Assembly (NCBI RefSeq): GCF_001439915.1
Contig: NZ_LMBW01000002.1
Location: 306,830-370,829, forward strand
Source: Fredinandcohnia humi
Lineage (GTDB): Bacteria > Bacillota > Bacilli > Bacillales > Bacillaceae_L
Length of the DNA stretch: 64,000 nt
Direction of reading: 5' to 3'
Notes under the pieces: generated by a model
The model's database searches: none
Seen by the model: the letters and a program-made list of their open reading frames with translations, nothing else
Told to the model about the DNA's origin: nothing
Position numbers and translations under genes: made by a program
Shown: piece by piece, positions 54,301-61,660 of the stretch
Numbering within the stretch: the stretch's first letter is position 1
Layout: every line of letters starts with the position of its first letter

Positions 54301-54999
54301 AACATTCCAGTTTTGGAATGCCTCCTCCACCCCTTGTTTAAACGATGCAAAGCTTAATTCAGATTCCTTATGCTTATCCACTTGGTTTACGATTAAGTAA
54401 ACCGTCTTATTTCGATCAGTCAATTCCTTTGTAAATTGGAAATTCAGCTCGGATAGGACATGATTATAGTCCATCACATAAAAGAGTAAATCCGCTAAAT
54501 GCAAGGCTGATTCCGTTGATACGCGATGGGCATCGTCAGTTGAGTCAATCCCTGGCGTATCCATGACGATAACTTGCTGCGAGAGTTTCATATTGTCATG
54601 GCTGATTTCGATCGATTCGATTGCTTCCCCGTCTTTAGCATATGATTTGATTACGTCATAGTCATAGGGTGCCGGATATTCGATGATTTTACCGTCACGG
54701 TAGTAGACGCGTGCATATTCACGGCCAGTTTTTACTTTTACTAGATTTGCACTTGTTGGAATCGGGCTTGATGGCAGAAGACTCTCCCCAATGAGTTCGT
54801 TGATCATACTCGATTTTCCAGCTGAGAAATGGCCCGAAAAGCCAATCATATATTCTAAATTTTTTAGTTTTTTTAGGAGCTGGATAATTTTTGAACTGCT
54901 TTCTTTGTCATTGTTTTTTGTAAAAATGTCGTATAAGGAAGAAAGTCTCTTTTCGAGGTCTTCCTTTGTAATATCTTTAATTTGTTGTGTTTGAATCAT
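51307..54999 (-). CDS. dynA: Dynamin-like protein DynA (tandem dynamin)
   Basis: 1230 residues, two fused bacterial dynamins. G1 loops: GHFSAGKSSM (about residues 56-65) and GAFSAGKSSF (about 640). G3: DTPGIDSTDD and DTPGADSINA. G4-like: VNQVDKHKE and INAADLAN. Coiled-coil stalks lie between. DynA bridges and fuses membranes and helps repair membrane damage, as in B. subtilis. Start 54999, with AAGGGG upstream. Confidence 0.95.
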   Translation of the reverse strand: MIQTQQIKDITKEDLEKRLSSLYDIFTKNNDKESSSKIIQLLKKLKNLEYMIGFSGHFSAGKSSMINELIGESLLPSSPIPTSANLVKVKTGREYARVYYRDGKIIEYPAPYDYDVIKSYAKDGEAIESIEISHDNMKLSQQVIVMDTPGIDSTDDAHRVSTESALHLADLLFYVMDYNHVLSELNFQFTKELTDRNKTVYLIVNQVDKHKESELSFASFKQGVEEAFQNWNVAYSDIFYTTLKDPDNENNQFKQVQQLLHDKIANKDRLLFDGVFHSARQIILEHIAFLDDKNAPELEATKEKLRSLSVVERETIPAQIAELNYQLAGFTKEREKVEKEFIDEIETILSNAILMPFQTRDLAKLFVESVQPDFKVGLLFSKTKTEKEREDRLQTFFNEVKEKMSTQLEWHLKDYAGKFVESLRLSKQPTGNELAIELLPDEMKNLVKPGAGVTGEYILTYTNDVGNYIKRKYKQKAVALLDDILEQMKSGTAKEETELKAELQKYEVYSDAFVILKKFESKRAEIRMMLDDIMNGNFTINTIESVEYLLSRFTERVEISSTEEILKEIKNQKGEISKPENKPVQKQKERKSSSDQAILHLEKAHELIKPVTGLSMLAKDIQDKAYRLKHKHFTVALFGAFSAGKSSFANALMGTRALPVSPNPTTATINKITFPTEEHKHGTVLVKIKSTKQLVDDINHSLHIFGEQAGNLNACLEIINSKISNIEKIEAKEKPHFSFLKAVVAGFETISVHLDQILTTDMEGFNDYVAKEEKACFVESIELYYDCPLTQQGITLVDTPGADSINARHTGVAFEYIKNADAILFVTYYNHAFSKADREFLIQLGRVKDTFSMDKMFFVINAADLANTTDELEDVKEYVESQLVGYGIRFPRLYTVSSRAALLEKLNEVNEKDLGILQTSGIERFETDFHSFVIDELTEVAVNEGYVDIQRAAAIIDSYIQSAKEDKDIKRSKLEVAKAQHAKMKSVVSGVDDVAAFGVVEQEIKELTFYIKQRVFLRVSDMFKEAFNPSSLRDDGRDLKKALMSCLGEFLESVGFDLAQEMRATSLRIESYISKRFHGLLGSFNEEIKSINPKMSISESIELDFESYEFTNGLVNEEPTRYKKALGYFKNPKSFFEKNEKKQMQDELEVLIDSPVDSYLNENQANLVAFYKQEFNKGLQELQENALQEIHEYFDGVTKILSEDIDIESLENVHETLNEFYIEHTSEEQK

Positions 55000-55106
55000 G
55001 TCTATTCCCCTTACCCGGCAATGCATAATAATGTATATATATATGTATTTTACTCTACACCCTCGGTTTTGACAAAGCAGAATATTACAAAACCATCTGC
55101 AGGCAT

Positions 55107-55131
55107 AAAAAAACCAGGTATTTACCTGGTT
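55107..55131 (-). terminator. Terminator of the bps operon
   Basis: AACCAGGTA / TACCTGGTT stem then TTTTTTT on the minus strand; overlaps the last codons of the small membrane protein gene. Confidence 0.85.
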
Positions 55132-55250
55132 ACGTGGACGGGATTATGCTGTTTTTTAGGATTTTGTTTTGAGTTTGCAACATGCTGGAGGACATGATAC
55201 ATAATAAAGCCATATATTCCAATTGTTAATGATACAAATAATGTAAGCAT
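55122..55250 (-). CDS. Small single-pass membrane protein of the bps operon
   Basis: 42 residues from ATG 55250 (MLTLFVSLTIGIYGFIMYHV) with GGTGA upstream, or 68 residues from a TTG at 55328 overlapping the bpsB stop. One N-terminal helix, then a basic tail. Function unknown. Confidence 0.6.
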   Translation of the reverse strand: MLTLFVSLTIGIYGFIMYHVLQHVANSKQNPKKQHNPVHVTR

Positions 55251-55324
55251 TTCTTCACCAGCTTTCAACTGATAGTGATAATTATTTTCAACTACATTAA
55301 GTGTATCAGCCGCTTTCACTCTTT

Positions 55325-55897
55325 TCAATCTTTTTTTATCGTTTTCATGACATTTAGAATCACTCGACTTCGAGCTATTCCAAGTTGCTGATATTCATCA
55401 TGTACACTTAATGCCCGCTCTTCAATCGGAATGCGAATTGTCATCAACACAAAGTTCAGGATTGAAAAGATTATTCCAGTGACATACGCCTGAAATAACA
55501 TCGGTATTAGAATGATCTCAAGGGCGACAATTAAATAGTTCGGATGTTTGAAATATTTATATGGACCTATTACCTGCACCTGTTTTTGGGGTAAAATCAA
55601 GATTTTCGTATTCCAAAACATCCCAAGTGAAGTAAGTGCCCACACTCTTCCAAGCTGGGTTAATGCAAATAAACAAAATAGAATCGGATACAGCACCGAT
55701 AATTCTGTTCCTTGATAAATGACCTCAACAATTAGTGATACAAAAAACAAAATATGGGTAAGCACAATGTATTTGTAATGACCGTGCCCAACCTCATAGC
55801 CACCTTGCGATAAAATCCATTTTTCATTTCGTTTCGCAATCCGCAGTTCAATCAGTCTCCCGGCGATTACCAATAAAATAAAAATCCAAAATATCAT
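55325..55897 (-). CDS. bpsB: Isoprenylcysteine-type carboxyl methyltransferase (BpsB/YpbQ)
   Basis: 190 residues, four to five membrane helices. ICMT signature GPYKYFKHPNYLIVALE near the SAM site, and RIPIEERALS. In B. subtilis this enzyme methylates alkylpyrones made by BpsA. Starts 1 bp after the bpsA stop; GGAGG within bpsA. Confidence 0.92.
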   Translation of the reverse strand: MIFWIFILLVIAGRLIELRIAKRNEKWILSQGGYEVGHGHYKYIVLTHILFFVSLIVEVIYQGTELSVLYPILFCLFALTQLGRVWALTSLGMFWNTKILILPQKQVQVIGPYKYFKHPNYLIVALEIILIPMLFQAYVTGIIFSILNFVLMTIRIPIEERALSVHDEYQQLGIARSRVILNVMKTIKKD

Positions 55898-55898
55898 C

Positions 55899-56987
55899 CT
55901 ATTTCCTCCATTGTAAAAGCACTAATTCCGAGCTAAATCCGGGTCCCAAGGCTGTTACTAGTCCATAATCTCCTTCTTTTCCAAGCTGTTTCTCCATGAA
56001 CTCCTTTAATACGTAAAGAACTGTTACAGAAGACATATTCCCCTGTCTTCGCAATACCTCTCTTGCAATGTCTGTCATCGAGCTTGGAATTTCAAGTGCA
56101 GCCTCGTATGCATCCAACACCTTTTTTCCACCGGGATGGGCGATAAAATGCTTTGTATCGTTTATTTCAAGCTGATTGGCATGTAAAAAATCATCCACAT
56201 TTCCCTTCAACCATGACTTCACAATGCTCGGAATATCCTTTGAAAATATAACGTGGAGGCCAGTATTTTTAATATCCCAGCCCATTACATCCTCTGAATC
56301 CGCCATTAAGGTCGATTGTGATGAAACAAAGGTCGGTAAAACATTGGTTGTCGAATGATGCTCCACCTCATCTCCACTAACACATACACATGCTGTCCCA
56401 TCAGCAAACAATGAGGTTCCGATTAAATTACTTTTTGTGAAATCATTTTTTTGGAAGGTTAAGCTGCAAAGTTCTACAGCCAGGACAAGTACTTTTGCCT
56501 TTGGATACGCTTTACAATAATCAAACGCCCTTGCTAAGCCAGAAGCTCCTCCTGCACATCCAAGCCCCCAAATTGGAATTCGCTTCGTATGCGGACCGAA
56601 GTCCATTTTATTCATGATTCTCGCTTCAATACTTGGGGTTGCGATTCCAGAGCTTGAAATAAAAAAAAGGGCATCGATTTCTTGAGGACTTATCATGTTC
56701 GCAAGTAGATGTTGATTCCTCAAACAGTTGTGAATCGCTTCTGCACCATATGCGACAGCTTTTTCAATATATGTATTGTTTTTTTCTTCAAAACTATGCG
56801 CTTTGCCATACCATTCCAATGATTCGCTGAAATATCGCTCTTCTATCTCACTGTTGGCAAATACATTGATGAGCCGATCGATATCTGGAAATTGTTCATA
56901 AAAAAGGTCTCTTATAAATTCGGTTGTTTTCGTTTGATTGATTCTATTTGGTGGATTGCATATACCAACTGAAAGTACTTTAGGCAT
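55899..56987 (-). CDS. bpsA: Type III polyketide synthase (alkylpyrone synthase)
   Basis: 362 residues, chalcone-synthase fold. Catalytic Cys in GLGCAGGASG (about 145), His in FIAHPGGK (about 283), Asn in GNMSSVTVL (about 316). Extends fatty acyl-CoA with malonyl-CoA to alkylpyrones, found in membranes. Start at 56987 after AAAGGGCGG; the upstream reading frame crosses a terminator and is not coding. Confidence 0.93.
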   Translation of the reverse strand: MPKVLSVGICNPPNRINQTKTTEFIRDLFYEQFPDIDRLINVFANSEIEERYFSESLEWYGKAHSFEEKNNTYIEKAVAYGAEAIHNCLRNQHLLANMISPQEIDALFFISSSGIATPSIEARIMNKMDFGPHTKRIPIWGLGCAGGASGLARAFDYCKAYPKAKVLVLAVELCSLTFQKNDFTKSNLIGTSLFADGTACVCVSGDEVEHHSTTNVLPTFVSSQSTLMADSEDVMGWDIKNTGLHVIFSKDIPSIVKSWLKGNVDDFLHANQLEINDTKHFIAHPGGKKVLDAYEAALEIPSSMTDIAREVLRRQGNMSSVTVLYVLKEFMEKQLGKEGDYGLVTALGPGFSSELVLLQWRK

Positions 56988-57071
56988 GGAAAGCCGCCCT
57001 TTCTCTAAAGGATATCTTAAGGTTACTTTTTCCAGTTTAAGATTAAGTATGCAAATGTCGATAAATGGGCA

Positions 57072-57101
57072 TAAAAAAAGCCTTCCCACTAAAGGGAAAG
57101 C
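57072..57101 (-). terminator. Minus-strand terminator upstream of bpsA
   Basis: AGCTTTCCC / GGGAAGGCT stem and TTTTTTT on the minus strand; ends transcripts of the ATPase gene before bpsA. Confidence 0.75.
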
Positions 57102-57191
57102 TCACGTTTTAAAGGAGTTGTTTTGTTGTTTTGTTGTTGTGCATTTATAGTATAACTCAAAGCTTTCAAACATTCACCAGTAAAATTTTGG

Positions 57192-57373
57192 GTTAACTTT
57201 ATTCAGCTTATACTGAATAAAGTTAACGCCTTCGGCGGATGCCACGATTTTTCAAAGGTAATTTTTCGAGCTTAAGATCAAAGACTAAGAACGCCACATC
57301 CTGTGGCAACGTCTTTATGACCCACTTCCTGTGGGCCTAAAAATTGGGCGCAAATACGCCTAGGCGTATTTGA
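57192..57373 (+). repeat. Modular dispersed repeat, copy E (long form)
   Basis: Begins with the 15-bp terminal inverted repeat GTTAACTTTATTCAG (loop CTTATA), then GGCGGATGCCACG, the TTGCCAC/GTGGCG and GGCCCAC/GTGGGTC hairpins, and ends GGGCGCAAATACGCC...ATTTGA. Only copy with its TCAAAT end toward a convergent gene end (ATPase stop 57389). With the terminator it fills the 401-bp gap. Confidence 0.85.
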
Positions 57374-57388
57374 TTATTATTTTTCTTT

Positions 57389-58468
57389 CTATAATAATGT
57401 CTTTACGAGTTCCTCTCGTTTTTTGTCGATTGCTTCGAAGTCCATCGCCGCTTTGTAGTATTCTTCTAACTTGTCGTGCAATCGTTTTGCTTCACTTAAA
57501 AAGTTTGTTCCGATCGTCATCTTATTTTTATATTCAAGATTTAACGCTTCTATTTCCGTTTTAAACGTGTTTTCGATTTTCGGATCCATACATAATGCAA
57601 ACATATCGACCACTTCATCAGACCTGCGGAATGGGTCAACAACATGTGGTGCCGTGCCATCAACGATTGACACACTTAGTTTCGGAATAATAATCATGTC
57701 AATGCTTTTTGGATCAAATGCACAGTGGAAATATTCAACTGATAAACCAAGCTGTTCAGCATTTTTTGCAACTTTTTTCATTAATGTTGACTTGCCGCTC
57801 CCTGGTCTTCCTTTAATAATATACCGTTTCTCGTATTCTTCGGTAATGTTATCAATAAAATTCACCGCACCCTTTGGTGTTGCTGCTCCAAAGAATCGCT
57901 TCCGTTTTGTTGGACTTTCTTCCGCTTCAAAAGGCTTGCTAAAAATCGTATCAATCAAATTTTGAAGAACCGCATCTGCCTTTTTAAAGCTCATAGATGA
58001 GACATAAATATCCTCACGTTGCAAATGAACTTTCTTTGCTTCTGCAAAGGTTTTATAGGCATTATCATAGTTCTTTGAGATATCATCCGTTACTTCGATA
58101 ATTTCATTCCTATATTGATCTAAGTATTGATCATTGCGGTATTGGCCAAGGTCGATCATTTTCTCGACAACTCCAGGATACCTCGGCTCGATAACATGTG
58201 GTGCCGTGCCGTCTACAAATCCTAATTTTCGTTCCGGGATAATGATTCCATCGATAGAGTGATTATCTGAAGAACAGTGTAAGTATTCGAGATCATAGCC
58301 TTTATCCATGAATACAAGACCGATTTTCCTCATGAAAGTGGATTTACCCGTTCCAGGTCCCCCTTTTAAAATATATAGAGTTTCCAAGCCTTCCACTGCC
58401 TCATCATACAATGAGTAAAAACCTACACTTGAATTGGTACCTGCATAATAATTTTTTACTTTTGCCAT
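57389..58468 (-). CDS. PRK06851-type ATPase with duplicated P-loop domain
   Basis: 359 residues made of two homologous halves. Half 1: KGGPGTGKSTFMRKIG, YLHCSSDNHSIDGIIIP, VDGTAPHVIEP. Half 2: KGRPGSGKSTLMKKV, YFHCAFDPKSIDMIIIP, VDGTAPHVVDP. Both P-loops intact. Function unknown. Start at 58468 after AAGGAGG. Confidence 0.88.
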   Translation of the reverse strand: MAKVKNYYAGTNSSVGFYSLYDEAVEGLETLYILKGGPGTGKSTFMRKIGLVFMDKGYDLEYLHCSSDNHSIDGIIIPERKLGFVDGTAPHVIEPRYPGVVEKMIDLGQYRNDQYLDQYRNEIIEVTDDISKNYDNAYKTFAEAKKVHLQREDIYVSSMSFKKADAVLQNLIDTIFSKPFEAEESPTKRKRFFGAATPKGAVNFIDNITEEYEKRYIIKGRPGSGKSTLMKKVAKNAEQLGLSVEYFHCAFDPKSIDMIIIPKLSVSIVDGTAPHVVDPFRRSDEVVDMFALCMDPKIENTFKTEIEALNLEYKNKMTIGTNFLSEAKRLHDKLEEYYKAAMDFEAIDKKREELVKTLL

Positions 58469-58582
58469 ATAAACTGTATACCTCCTTGTAGACATTCGCC
58501 TATCTTAGAATATGGCAAAGTTGCAATCTGTGTGAATAAAAATATCAATTTTTACAACTGTCACAAACTATTAAAATAGTGA

Positions 58583-58714
58583 TTAAGAGGACTTCTTATC
58601 GTTCTTTTGGACATTAATATCAATTTGAGTGACTACACCACACCCGCATTTAAAACATCTTTCTCTGTTATTTAGAAGAAGCGTATGACATCTTGAGCAA
58701 TAATATCTAATCAT
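58583..58714 (-). CDS. Tiny zinc-ribbon protein, 43 residues
   Basis: MIRYYCSRCHTLLLNNRERC then FKCGCGV: CxxC and CxxCxC sets form a probable zinc ribbon. AAAGGATG upstream of the ATG. It is 114 bp before the PRK06851 ATPase on the same strand and divergent from the oxidase promoter. Confidence 0.7.
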   Translation of the reverse strand: MIRYYCSRCHTLLLNNRERCFKCGCGVVTQIDINVQKNDKKSS

Positions 58715-58806
58715 GTACACACATCCTTTTTGATATATGATATGTTTCCGTTTGCATAGCTGTTAGTAGAATTGTCACAAATTATTCAAATGTTTCCCTG
58801 GCACAA

Positions 58807-58822
58807 TGTGATAAAAATCACT
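58807..58822. promoter_or_regulatory. Candidate Fnr/CRP-type site
   Basis: TGTGATAAAAATCACT matches TGTGA-N6-TCACA at 9 of 10 fixed bases. Its centre is about 42-45 bp upstream of the predicted oxidase transcription start, the usual class II activator position. Confidence 0.5.
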
Positions 58823-58824
58823 GT

Positions 58825-58852
58825 TTTACTAAGTTTTTACTATTAATATAGT
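58825..58852 (+). promoter_or_regulatory. Possible sigma-A promoter of the ba3 oxidase operon
   Basis: TTTACT (58825-58830) and TATAGT (58847-58852), 16-bp spacer; the long leader would carry repeat copy F. Confidence 0.45.
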
Positions 58853-58944
58853 GATTAGATTAGCAATGAACAATTTGTGAAATGCATAGGAACCGTCTAG
58901 ATTTTAACAAATTGTTTTGTATGATGAAGATGTAAAAACCTTTG

Positions 58945-59075
58945 AACTTTATTCAGTCGAGGTTTAAACCCCGACTGAATAAAGTTAGCCTCCGGCGGAT
59001 GCCACGATTTTTTAAAGGAAGTTTTTCGAGCAAGCTCGAAAAAAATCGGGCGCAAATACGCCAAGGCGCATTTGA
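58945..59075 (+). repeat. Modular dispersed repeat, copy F (short form), in the oxidase leader
   Basis: Terminal hairpin AACTTTATTCAGTCGAGG/CCCCGACTGAATAAAGTT, then GCCTCCGGCGGATGCCACG, the palindrome TTTTTCGAGCaaGCTCGAAAAA, and the end GGGCGCAAATACGCCaaGGCGCATTTGA. Ends 27 bp before the subunit IIa start. Confidence 0.87.
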
Positions 59076-59102
59076 TTTAACAGTTGAAGGGGGTCATGAG
59101 GA

Positions 59103-59258
59103 ATGGCAAAGACACAGCTTACAAAGACAAACCAAAAAACAAAAATTGAAGATGAAAAAACTTCCTTAAAAGGGACATTGGCATCTGTATTTTTACTTGG
59201 ACTTTTCTTAATTTTATCTTGGCTTGGTGTCTATTTCTTGTTCTTAGATCGATTGTAA
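59103..59258 (+). CDS. Cytochrome c oxidase subunit IIa (ba3 type)
   Basis: 51 residues: polar N-terminal 22 residues, then one membrane helix (LKGTLASVFLLGLFLILSWL). Its size, topology and place directly before subunit II match the IIa peptides of ba3 oxidases. GAAGGGGG ribosome site about 9 nt upstream. Confidence 0.8.
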   Translation: MAKTQLTKTNQKTKIEDEKTSLKGTLASVFLLGLFLILSWLGVYFLFLDRL

Positions 59259-59367
59259 ACAAACTTTCGACTTAGAATACGAGGCAAGTCCTTCAATTGA
59301 ATGGCTTGTAATATTTTATGAAAAAACCGACAGAAAAAGAATGTGAAAATTGAAAGGGGAAAAAGCC

Positions 59368-59838
59368 ATGCATTTCCACAAATATGAAAAAATATGGCTC
59401 ATTTTTGGAATTACAATACTCATCGTATTCCTATTAGTTGTTGGGGTCGGCGCATTTGCAATGGGACACCAGACTGCGGGCAGCATTAAAACAATTGATC
59501 CAGAAAAGGTTACTGAAACAGCACCATTTGATAATCCTGGACTCGTTTATATTGAAGGTAACAAATACGAACTAAATATAGTTGCTGAGGCATTTGCATA
59601 TACACCTAATGAAATACAAATCCCGAAAGGTGCAGAAGTAAAGATTAATGTTGCAACAAAAGACGTTGTACACGGATTTTCAATTGCTGGTACAAATGCC
59701 AATATGATTGTTGAACCAGGTTATATCAGCAGCTATACACAAACATTTCCCAAAACAGGTGAATTCTTAGTATTATGTAATGAATATTGTGGGGTTGGAC
59801 ACCACTTAATGATGGCGAAAGTAGAGGTGACCGAATAA
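59368..59838 (+). CDS. Cytochrome c oxidase subunit II (ba3 type), CuA
   Basis: 156 residues: one membrane helix (about 10-32) and a cupredoxin domain with CuA ligands, His in DVVHGFSI and CNEYCGVGHHLM. Short form typical of ba3 oxidases. ATG at 59368, 8 nt after AAAGGGG. Its TAATG overlaps the subunit I start. Confidence 0.92.
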   Translation: MHFHKYEKIWLIFGITILIVFLLVVGVGAFAMGHQTAGSIKTIDPEKVTETAPFDNPGLVYIEGNKYELNIVAEAFAYTPNEIQIPKGAEVKINVATKDVVHGFSIAGTNANMIVEPGYISSYTQTFPKTGEFLVLCNEYCGVGHHLMMAKVEVTE

Positions 59839-61490
59839 TGGCGAATTCAATCGAGATCGTTGATAAAAAAGATGCGAAATTAGCAATGGCTCACTTTTAT
59901 GTAGCTTTCGCTGCATTACTTCTAGGAGGAACTGCTGGATTACTTCAGACTCTTGTTCGTTCAGGGAAATTTACATTACCTGCTGGAATTGGCTATTATC
60001 AATTACTAACTGTTCACGGTGTTTTATTAGGACTCGTCCTTACTACATTTTTTATTATCGGATTCTTATTTGCAAGCTTAAGTAAAACAGCAGGAACCCT
60101 TTCACCTAAGATCCGTCAAGCAGCTTGGATTGGTTTCTGGACAATGACAATTGGTACTGCTTCTACAGCAACCACCATTCTTTTAGGTGAAGCATCGGTT
60201 CTTTATACATTCTATGCTCCCCTACAAGCACACCCTTTCTTTTATATTGGATTGGCTCTTGTTATAGTAGGTAGCTGGATCAGCGGATTTGCAATGTTTT
60301 CCCATTTTGGAAAATGGAAAAAAGCAAATCCTGGTAAAGTAACACCATTATTAAGCTATATGGCTATCATGACGATGATTTTATGGTTAGTTGCAACGCT
60401 TGGTGTTGCTGCATCCGTACTTATTCAATTTATTCCATGGTCATTCGGTTGGGTTGAAACAATCGATGTCCTGATTAGCAGAACATTATTCTGGTATTTC
60501 GGTCATCCACTTGTATACTTCTGGTTATTACCAGCCTACATGGCATGGTACGTTGTGATTCCAAAGGTTATCGGAGGTAAGATTTTCTCAGATGCCCTTG
60601 CAAGATTATCCTTTATTTTATTCTTATTATTCTCAATTCCAGTTGGATTTCACCATCAATTGACAGAACCTGGGATTGATCCGAATTGGAAGTTTTTACA
60701 GGTTGTTCTAACATTTATGGTTGTTATTCCGTCTTTAATGACTGCATTTTCTTTGTTTGCTTCATTCGAAATGTATGGAAGATCAAAAGGGGCAACAGGA
60801 TTATTTGGTTGGTTTAGAAAGCTTCCTTGGGGAGATGCACGTTTCTTTGCACCATTCGTTGGTATGTTATTCTTTATCCCTGCGGGTGCGGGCGGAATTA
60901 TCAATGCGAGTCACCAGATGAACCAGGTTATTCATAATACGATTTGGGTAACTGGACATTTCCACTTAACCGCTGCAACAACTGTTGTATTAACATTCTT
61001 TGGTATCGCCTACTGGTTAATTCCACATTTAACGGGTCGTGTGATGACAAAGGCAATGAACAAGCTTGCGATTGTTCAGACAATCGTATGGACAATTGGT
61101 ATGACATTCATGTCAACATCGATGCACATTCAAGGATTACTAGGAGCCCCTAGACGTTCCGCTTTCTCCACATATGGGGATTCTGCGCAAGCAGCGGATT
61201 GGATTCCATACCAAATTGCTCAAGCAATTGGTGGATCAATCCTATTTATCGGTATCATCTTAGTTCTAGTTATCTTCATTAACCTTGCCTTCTTTGCACC
61301 AAAAGGTGAAACAGAATTCCCTGTAGGTGAAGTGGCAGATGAAGCTGAAAAAACACCTATGTACCTAGAAAACTGGAAACTTTGGGTAGGCGTATTAGTC
61401 GTTTTAATCTTAATCGCTTATACAATACCATTTGTCGATATGATCCAAAACGCACCACCGGGAGCTAAACCTTTCAAACATTTACTTTAA
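59838..61490 (+). CDS. Cytochrome c oxidase subunit I, b(o/a)3 type
   Basis: 550 residues, about 13 membrane helices. Heme/copper His in VHGVLLGLVL, GHPLVYFWLLPAYM, HHQLT and TGHFHLTAATT. It reduces oxygen to water and pumps protons. ATG at 59838 follows GAGGTGA and overlaps the preceding stop. High-affinity oxidase type suited to low oxygen. Confidence 0.95.
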   Translation: MANSIEIVDKKDAKLAMAHFYVAFAALLLGGTAGLLQTLVRSGKFTLPAGIGYYQLLTVHGVLLGLVLTTFFIIGFLFASLSKTAGTLSPKIRQAAWIGFWTMTIGTASTATTILLGEASVLYTFYAPLQAHPFFYIGLALVIVGSWISGFAMFSHFGKWKKANPGKVTPLLSYMAIMTMILWLVATLGVAASVLIQFIPWSFGWVETIDVLISRTLFWYFGHPLVYFWLLPAYMAWYVVIPKVIGGKIFSDALARLSFILFLLFSIPVGFHHQLTEPGIDPNWKFLQVVLTFMVVIPSLMTAFSLFASFEMYGRSKGATGLFGWFRKLPWGDARFFAPFVGMLFFIPAGAGGIINASHQMNQVIHNTIWVTGHFHLTAATTVVLTFFGIAYWLIPHLTGRVMTKAMNKLAIVQTIVWTIGMTFMSTSMHIQGLLGAPRRSAFSTYGDSAQAADWIPYQIAQAIGGSILFIGIILVLVIFINLAFFAPKGETEFPVGEVADEAEKTPMYLENWKLWVGVLVVLILIAYTIPFVDMIQNAPPGAKPFKHLL

Positions 61491-61494
61491 GGAA

Positions 61495-61615
61495 GAAAAG
61501 CGCAAGGCGCCTGCCTATCGGCGACAAGCACAAGACAAGCACTGACAGAAGGCGATCTTTGCCTTCAGAAGTGATTGACTTGTGACCTCGAGCCGATGGC
61601 GCCTGGAGCTAGACA
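61495..61615. repeat. Second dispersed repeat family, copy 2
   Basis: Inverted relative to 14783-14959: GAAAAGCGCAAGGCGCC ... GGCGACAAGCACAAGACAAGC ... GACCTCGAGCCGATGGCGCC ... AGCTAGACA. Starts 5 bp after the subunit I stop. Lacks the extra hairpin segment of copy 1. Confidence 0.8.
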
Positions 61616-61621
61616 TTGAAC

Positions 61622-61656
61622 AAAAAAGCTACGCAACTAATTTGCGTAGCTTTTTT
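61622..61656. terminator. Bidirectional terminator oxidase operon / ypwA
   Basis: AAAAAAGCTACGCAA / TTGCGTAGCTTTTTT hairpin. Confidence 0.88.
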
Positions 61657-61660
61657 ACTA

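Noticed and set aside
58942-59169. 75-codon plus-strand frame through repeat copy F
   Set aside because: It reads through the repeat and out of frame with the subunit IIa gene; the 51-residue frame has the ribosome site and membrane helix.
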